The notes below the pieces were generated by a model. It was not told the origin of the DNA. It searched no databases and was given only the letters and a program-made list of their open reading frames with translations. Shown in pieces: positions 58,901 through 64,000 of a DNA stretch of 64,000 bases. The DNA lies in assembly GCA_030142905.1 (NCBI GenBank), contig JASJOG010000113.1, positions 761,501 through 825,500 of the forward strand, read 5' to 3'. Numbering within the stretch: the stretch's first letter is position 1; each line of letters begins with the position of its first letter. Source of the stretch: Heliopora coerulea (lineage: Eukaryota > Cnidaria > Anthozoa > Scleralcyonacea > Helioporidae). Position numbers and translations under genes: made by a program.

Positions 58901-61900
58901 CCTTAGTTTTATTATAACTAGACACATAAAGAAATATCGTTTAATTCAGATACAATAAACGTACCTCGTCTTTGAGTTGAGAGAAATCTACTTCGTTTAT
59001 GTTAGGTAAAGGTGGGTAGGTTCCTGAAAACACAAACATCAAAATATTTTCAGCTTTAAACCTCAACCCTTGTACAGTGGCGTGATATAAATCTATTTTC
59101 ACATGAAACACCTAGAGCTCATTATTCGAATTGCTGTATCAAATCCTTTGCTCAGTTTGAAGGAGTAGGCAGAATTTTCTCTTTGGAGGGAAGGTCGTGT
59201 GACTAGTGTCAAGCATTACATATATAAAGTAAAAAACGAATTCCTGAAAACAATGACATCTTGAAAACCCAAGATATGAGTTAAAACAAGACGACGAATG
59301 ATTGCTATCATTCGTCGTCTTGTTTTAACTCATATTTTGGGTTTTCAAGATGTCATTGTTTTTCGGAATTTGTTTTTTACTTTATTTCGTAAAATTGTCT
59401 GCTGGTATCGGATATTACATATATATTTTTACGGATTTTATGCGTTTTTTTTAAAGTTTGTGTTCGCAATTCGGAGGGTTGAACACACACACCCCCCACC
59501 ATCCTCCTCGCTTCGGCACAGATCAAGGTGACTGAGTAACGAAGTGTGATAATTACCACGCATTAAGATGTGATTATCGCTCATAATGCACACTACTAGT
59601 TGCGTACTTTATCACTGGCTTGACCTTTTTGGGGTAAAGTTGCTCTTTCAAAAAGACATCCAACGTTAATTCGTGTGATAAGCTGCTTACTCCCCTTCGC
59701 CACTGCTCTGTTTCATAACATACAGTGAAAACTCGTGCACATTGGATGCGTAACGCGACACCGTAACCGTAAGCCTTGAAAATTATTTTCACATTATTTT
59801 AATGATATCCTTCACAGTGAACACGTTACACCAACCTTGCAATGGAGACGTCTTTAATGTGAACGATACCACTTAAATAACGTTGTGTTAATTTCCACTA
59901 GTTACGGCGTTCGGTTTCGGCTTGGCGTCACGTATCCAAAGTGTACGCGCTTTTATAGTGCATGCAAATGTAACAGACATCCACTAAAAGACAAAAAAAT
60001 TATTTTCATACCATTTTGAGCAGCACTGTTATAATGTTCTATAATCTTCGCCAGCCTTGCGCAGTTGTACAGCACAAACAAAGCTTGTCTACAGCTGGCA
60101 GGGCACTCGTTATTGTCAGTAATGTCCAACTTAACCTGTTTGAAGATGCAAGCAAAAGAAATCAAATGGTAAACAAATTAGTAAACATGAAGACAAATGT
60201 GATTGGAAGATGAAAAAATGGACTGTAGAAAACAAACGTAAATTCTTCTAAGAGTTTAACCTTAGATTTAAGAGGTGCCAAAAGTATTTCTAACTTTATG
60301 ACTGAGATTGCCATTTTGGCAATAGTTGAGGTCCAACGTTCATCTACAAAAATCAATAAAGGCCACATTAAATGATAAAAAAAGACAATGAGGTGGAGGC
60401 TTAATACAGACACTGAGGAGAGGAAGAGAAAGGGGAAAAGGGAGAGAAGTGGAGAGGTGGTAAAAGGTGGGAGAACACAAGGGCAAGATGGAAAAAGGGA
60501 GTATAGTGAGGGAAAGAGGTGGAGAAAAAAGGTATGGAACGAGGGAAACGGAAGAGGAAAGGAGTTAGATAGAAAGGAGAGGGGGAATGGGGTTTGTGGA
60601 ACAGAACTTGGATAAGTAATAGCAAAATAGGAAAGGAGGGAATGGGAGGAGGAATAAGGAAGAGGGGAAGGGGAGGAGAGCACAAAAAGAGAGAGAGAGG
60701 GGAAGCAGGAGGCAGAGGGCGAGAGGGAGGGAGGGAGATGAAGAGAGAGAGATTGCATAGAGGATAGAGAAAAATATGAAAAATGAAGCAGGTGAGGGAG
60801 TTTAGGGAACAGGTAGTCAAAGGAAATGTATTGTATGACATGAATGTATTGTATTGTATCGTATCGTATCGTAGCGTACCGTATCGTATCGTATCGTATC
60901 GTATCGTATCGTATTGTATTGTACTGTACTGTATTGTATTGTATTGTATTGTACTGTACTGTATTGTACTGTACTGTATTGTATTGTACTGTATTGTATT
61001 GTACTGTATTGTATTGTATTGTAATGTAATGTATTGTATTGTATTGTATTGTATGACAAGAATGTATTGTATTGTATTGTATCGTAGCGTACCGTACCGT
61101 ATCCTATCGTATCGTATGGTTTTGTACTGTATTGTATTGTATTGTAATGTATTGTATTGTATTGTATTGTATTGTATTGTAATGTATTGTATTGCATTGC
61201 ATTGTATTGTACTGTACTGTACTGCACTGTAATGTGCTGTACTGTATTGTACTGAACTGTAATGTACTGTACTGTATTGTACTGCACTGTATTGTATTGT
61301 AGTGTAGTGTATTGTATTGCACTGCACTGTATTGAACTGTATTGTATTGTATTGTATTGCATTGCACTGTAATGTACTGTACTGTATTGTAATGTATTGT
61401 ATTGTATTGCATTGTATTGCATTGCATTGCATCATATTGTATTGTATTGTAATGTATTGTATTGTATTGTATTGTATTGCACTGTAATGTACTGTATTGT
61501 ACTGCACTGTATTGTATTGTATTGTACTGCACTGTAATGTACTGTATTGTACTGCACTGTATTGTATTGTACTGCACTGTAATGTACTGTATTGTATTGC
61601 ATTGCATTGCATTGTATTGTAATGTATTGTATTGTATTGTAATATATTGTATTGTACTGTATTGTATTGTATTGTATTGTACTGCACTGTATTGTACTGC
61701 ACTGTATTGTATTGTACTGTGCTGTATTGTATTGTATTGTATTGTATTGTATTGTATTGTATTGTATTGTATGAAGAGATGAAAGAGAGGAAACCAGGGA
61801 GAGGAAGGAAGAAAGGGGAGAGGGAATGGCAGACAGGGAAAGATAAGGTGGGATAGGGATAAGAATAAAGAGAATAACAGAGACAGAGAGAAAATTTAGA

Positions 61901-64000
61901 GATAGTTATGCAAGTGTATAGAGAGAACATTCTGTTATTCTGCATACCATTCACTATGGCTCCATACTTCATGTAATATGAGTGCTTAACTTGCTTTGTT
62001 CGAATTCTGTTGTATGAAGTAAGAAATATAGGTATTACAAACATTAGAATAAAATTATAATAATTATATCTTATAAGTTTTACTCAGCAAAATGTGTATT
62101 GATTGCTAAAAATCTTGTTTCACTACTTGTCACATTGACTGACATGTTTGTGATTTCTACTACAACAGAGTGTAATACTTACTGTAGTATTCTGATTTGT
62201 TGTAGTTGTTAAGCCACAAAATTTTAAAAAAATTATGCTAAAAGGGAGACTACCTCAAAATTTCTGCCACTGAAACACATTTATTCTTGCAACCTCTCTG
62301 ATTGTGAAGTGTCACTGAACCATGGTACAAAAACATCTACAAGAAAAAAATAAACACTTTAATTGGTTTCTTGAACAAAATGTTAGCTTGCAGAACAACT
62401 GTATGAAGCCAAGTCAACTAAAGAAATACATTGATTAACAAACAGCTTATTCAGAGGATGTGTCTGAGAGGGTGAACAAATTTATACATGTTTTGAACAA
62501 CCAACTTAATTTTATCATTGGAATTGTATGTTATTCACTCCAAAGTCTTGTTTGGTGGATAAAACTAAAATAACAAGAGAAATTGTTTTAAGTCAAACCT
62601 GTTTCTGAGCTAAAGAACAGTCTGTCAAAATCCTCCAGGTCAAAGCAATTTTTTGCAATTGAAATTGTTTCTCTTGTCTGCATATGTGAACTATTCTTAT
62701 ATCTTCACCCTAAAACACATGTCATAAAAAATTAACCTTTTTATTGCTACAGTATTTTCTATTTGAGTTCCATTGATTCTTAGCAAGGTAACTTAGCAAT
62801 ATTTGTCAAATACAGCAATGTTGATATTAATATTTGGACACTTATTCACAAGGAAGAGGATTTTCTAGGAACTGACTTACTTTTTGTATTCATCCAAGAC
62901 ATGCTTTCCAAGCTTAAAAACATTGCTTTCTCCTTACCAAAGAATACCAGGACATAGAAACAAAATTTTGAAATGTCAAACCTTGTTCTTCTGTGTTGTT
63001 TCCCTGCTTAACATTTCTAAATGCAGAAGATCATCCCAAACAGACAGCACTAGAGCAAATACAACAAAAATTTACATTACCATAATGGTTATGCATCTCC
63101 CTCTTCCAAATACTTGCAAGCTTTTAATTAAATTTTTATTTGGGTCAATCTTATTAATAAATAGGAAGACATGTCTTTCAAGACAAATATGTCAGGTATT
63201 TTTTATTCTTCTAGGTTCTTCCTACCTCCTTTTTTCCATCTTATAGCCTCAAGCAGTAAACATTAAACACAGAAGTCTTGAAACTAACATTAATATCCTT
63301 AGTAACAACACTTCATACAGTGACATTGTTCAGTTAAGATAGCAAAGTAGCTAAAGCTTTTTTTTCAACAATTTAATATTTTATTCAGTTAAGGTTATGG
63401 TATAATCCCATTCACAGTTGCACTTAATTGCAATGTGTCCATCTTTCCGTCATAGGAAAAGTCTGTGCTGGGGATGTGTAAGATAAAAAAAAATAAAAAC
63501 ATTTTATACAAAATCCTACCATGGACTTCCTTTAAGTTTCTGTCATAAACAGTAGAGATATCTCCTGAAAATATTGTTGAATTTACATAACTAAATGTTG
63601 CTGAACATTAATTTTTCTTAATAAAAGTACAGTTAAAATTATAAACATTTGGTCTTAAAACAGCAATTGCCTAAAACAATTAAAAAAATGAAAACCAAAC
63701 AAGATTAATGTAATTGAACAACCAGGCAGAAAACATATTTGAATGATGAAAATCAAGGCCCAGCAAAAAATTCTTAAGACACAAATATGCCTGTCTTAAG
63801 AATTTTTTGCTGGGCTTTGATTTTCATCATTCAAACAAGATTACTAATACCTTTGTCATGTCCATCTTCCCTTAAATCTTCAATAAATTTATGCAAGTTT
63901 AATCTGATATTTTCACAATTTCTCAGTGTTACGGCTTCTTCTGCATGACTCAGTAAAGATTTATCCAACATGTATAAGCCACTATAACTGTTTTTGTTAG
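55952..64000 (-). CDS. DALRD3: DALRD3, DALR anticodon-binding domain protein (C-terminal part, 5' end outside window)
   Basis: Non-catalytic relative of arginyl-tRNA synthetase; the human protein recruits METTL2 to form 3-methylcytosine in arginine tRNAs. Exons in coding order: 64000(partial)-63851, 63564-63520, 63049-62982, 62709-62599, 62297-62254, 62006-61948, 60343-60261, 60135-60012, 59023-58965, 57840-57730, 57200-57132, 56327-56262, 56005-55952. About 346 codons, phases consistent; the human protein is about 540. The DALR domain is clear: QALFVLYNCARLAKIIEHY, GTYPPLPNINEVDFSQLKDE, AEWNLFMKYVVSYPDVV, AQFLVSLSQDISAYYSRIH, LPVMFARLYLIKALYQ, and a final exon VIQNALRLCTVESVDQM. Upstream GEDIRIVHICRQEKQFQLQK and KQVKHSYYMKYGAIV match the linker region. 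The first exon may start at 63987 rather than run past the edge. The acceptors at 62297 and 62006 are chosen on phase and homology. One intron holds the large pentanucleotide array. Confidence 0.87.
57935..58339. mobile_element. Inverted repeat with arms of about 170 bp
   Basis: Arms 57935-58105 and 58170-58339 are reverse complements with scattered mismatches and small indels. The outer ends read AACGTTTCGTCACTTTATA, then CATCATC, resembling Penelope-like element termini. The 64-bp spacer is unrelated. In DALRD3 intron. Confidence 0.8.
58497..58753 (+). mobile_element. SINE family B, copy 2
   Basis: Same element as 47424-47706: GACTCTCACCACTGTGACTT, a B-box-like GGGCTCGATTCCG, TTGTCCAGTTTGACTCTACC, TACTGGACCTCTAGGGA, end GTTATCCAGTATAAATAAAG. 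Antisense in DALRD3. Confidence 0.8.
59224..59385. mobile_element. Hairpin with 79-bp arms and 4-nt loop
   Basis: Arms 59224-59302 and 59307-59385 pair almost perfectly (a few mismatches), loop TGCT. MITE-like fold-back in a DALRD3 intron, about 200 bp upstream (in the gene's direction) of exon 59023-58965. Confidence 0.88.
60375..60780 (+). repeat. Polypurine tract next to the pentanucleotide array
   Basis: About 400 bp of A/G-rich plus strand (GAGGAAGAGAAAGGGGAAAAG-like), directly preceding the GTATT array. Gives spurious frames on both strands. Confidence 0.85.
60824..61772 (+). repeat. Pentanucleotide array (GTATT)n with GTATC, GTACT, GCATT and GTAAT variants
   Basis: About 950 bp of 5-bp units. 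Variants cluster: GTATC, GTAGC and GTACC near 60855-60910 and 61080-61110; GTACT and GCACT later. A non-array word (TATGACATGAATGTATTG, then TATGACAAGAATGTATTG) recurs about 214 bp apart, marking an internal duplication. Because 5 and 3 are coprime and no unit makes a stop, long periodic frames such as YCIVL repeats arise. It lies in the DALRD3 intron between exons 62006-61948 and 60343-60261. Confidence 0.95.
61774..61905 (+). repeat. Short polypurine tract after the pentanucleotide array
   Basis: A/G-rich sequence (GAAGAGATGAAAGAGAGGAAACC-like) flanking the array on the other side, mirroring the composition of 60375-60780. Confidence 0.75.
63738..63835. mobile_element. Hairpin with 44-bp arms
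   Basis: Arms 63738-63781 and 63792-63835 (TTTGAATGATGAAAATCAAG and complement) with one mismatch and a 10-nt loop. It lies in a DALRD3 intron, 16 bp from the donor of the first visible exon (63851). Confidence 0.88.

Noticed and set aside
60401..62044. 547-residue open frame on the minus strand and companion frames on both strands
   Set aside because: Made almost wholly of periodic QYNTI/YCIVL-type peptides from the GTATT pentanucleotide array plus flanking polypurine DNA; no unit forms a stop, so length is not evidence of coding.
62881..62912. Extra DALRD3 exon (LGKHVLDEYKK)
   Set aside because: Has an AAG acceptor and a GTAAGT donor, but including it would force a weak acceptor in the next exon; joining 62982 directly to 62709 keeps phase 0 and uses the strong TTTTAG acceptor.
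1..64000. CRISPR arrays, operons, prokaryotic elements, endogenous viral genes
   Set aside because: Regular repeats here are microsatellites or SINEs; genes are spliced and eukaryotic; no viral polymerase, capsid or envelope motifs were recognised.

Overview
This is a eukaryotic, intron-rich, AT-rich nuclear window, most likely from an anthozoan cnidarian (a stony coral or close relative). That reading rests on near full-length orthologues of animal genes, short introns of 0.1-3 kb, Penelope-like and tRNA-SINE debris, and many fold-back repeats. No species can be named from the sequence. I rebuilt six protein-coding genes exon by exon, checking that codon phase matches across every junction. 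The single open frames visible here are mostly fragments of these genes or are spurious.

Layout. 178-13384, minus: a complete 14-exon GPKOW, the G-patch/KOW spliceosome factor, 489 codons. It contains two GC-AG introns that phase supports. About 13.4-22.6 kb: a gene-poor stretch with a 5'-truncated non-LTR retrotransposon (14346-15466). 22598-36643, plus: a complete LRIG-type receptor with an LRRNT exon, 15 LRR exons, LRRCT, three Ig domains, a membrane segment and a tail. 39517-49965, plus: a large single-pass receptor with the order EGF, FN3, five Ig, two TSP1, charged stalk, membrane segment, tail. I cannot match that order to a named family, and it is the most novel gene here. 50694-53858, plus: complete AMDHD1 (imidazolonepropionase), 426 residues. 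54829-55521, minus: an intronless RD3-domain gene. 55952 to beyond 64000, minus: the C-terminal two thirds of DALRD3, a partner in tRNA-Arg methylation.

The genes form no operon-like pathway; four are housekeeping or regulatory genes. The two adjacent same-strand cell-surface receptors are the only pair with related roles (extracellular recognition).

The non-coding sequence is rich in repeats. There are three tRNA-derived SINE families, one copy with a 14-bp target duplication and one abutting a splice donor. There is a Penelope-like GIY-YIG fragment and a Harbinger-like MITE just upstream of the receptor gene. At least ten hairpins or inverted repeats have arms of 33-180 bp. A pentanucleotide array of about 0.9 kb and several long polypurine tracts complete the set.
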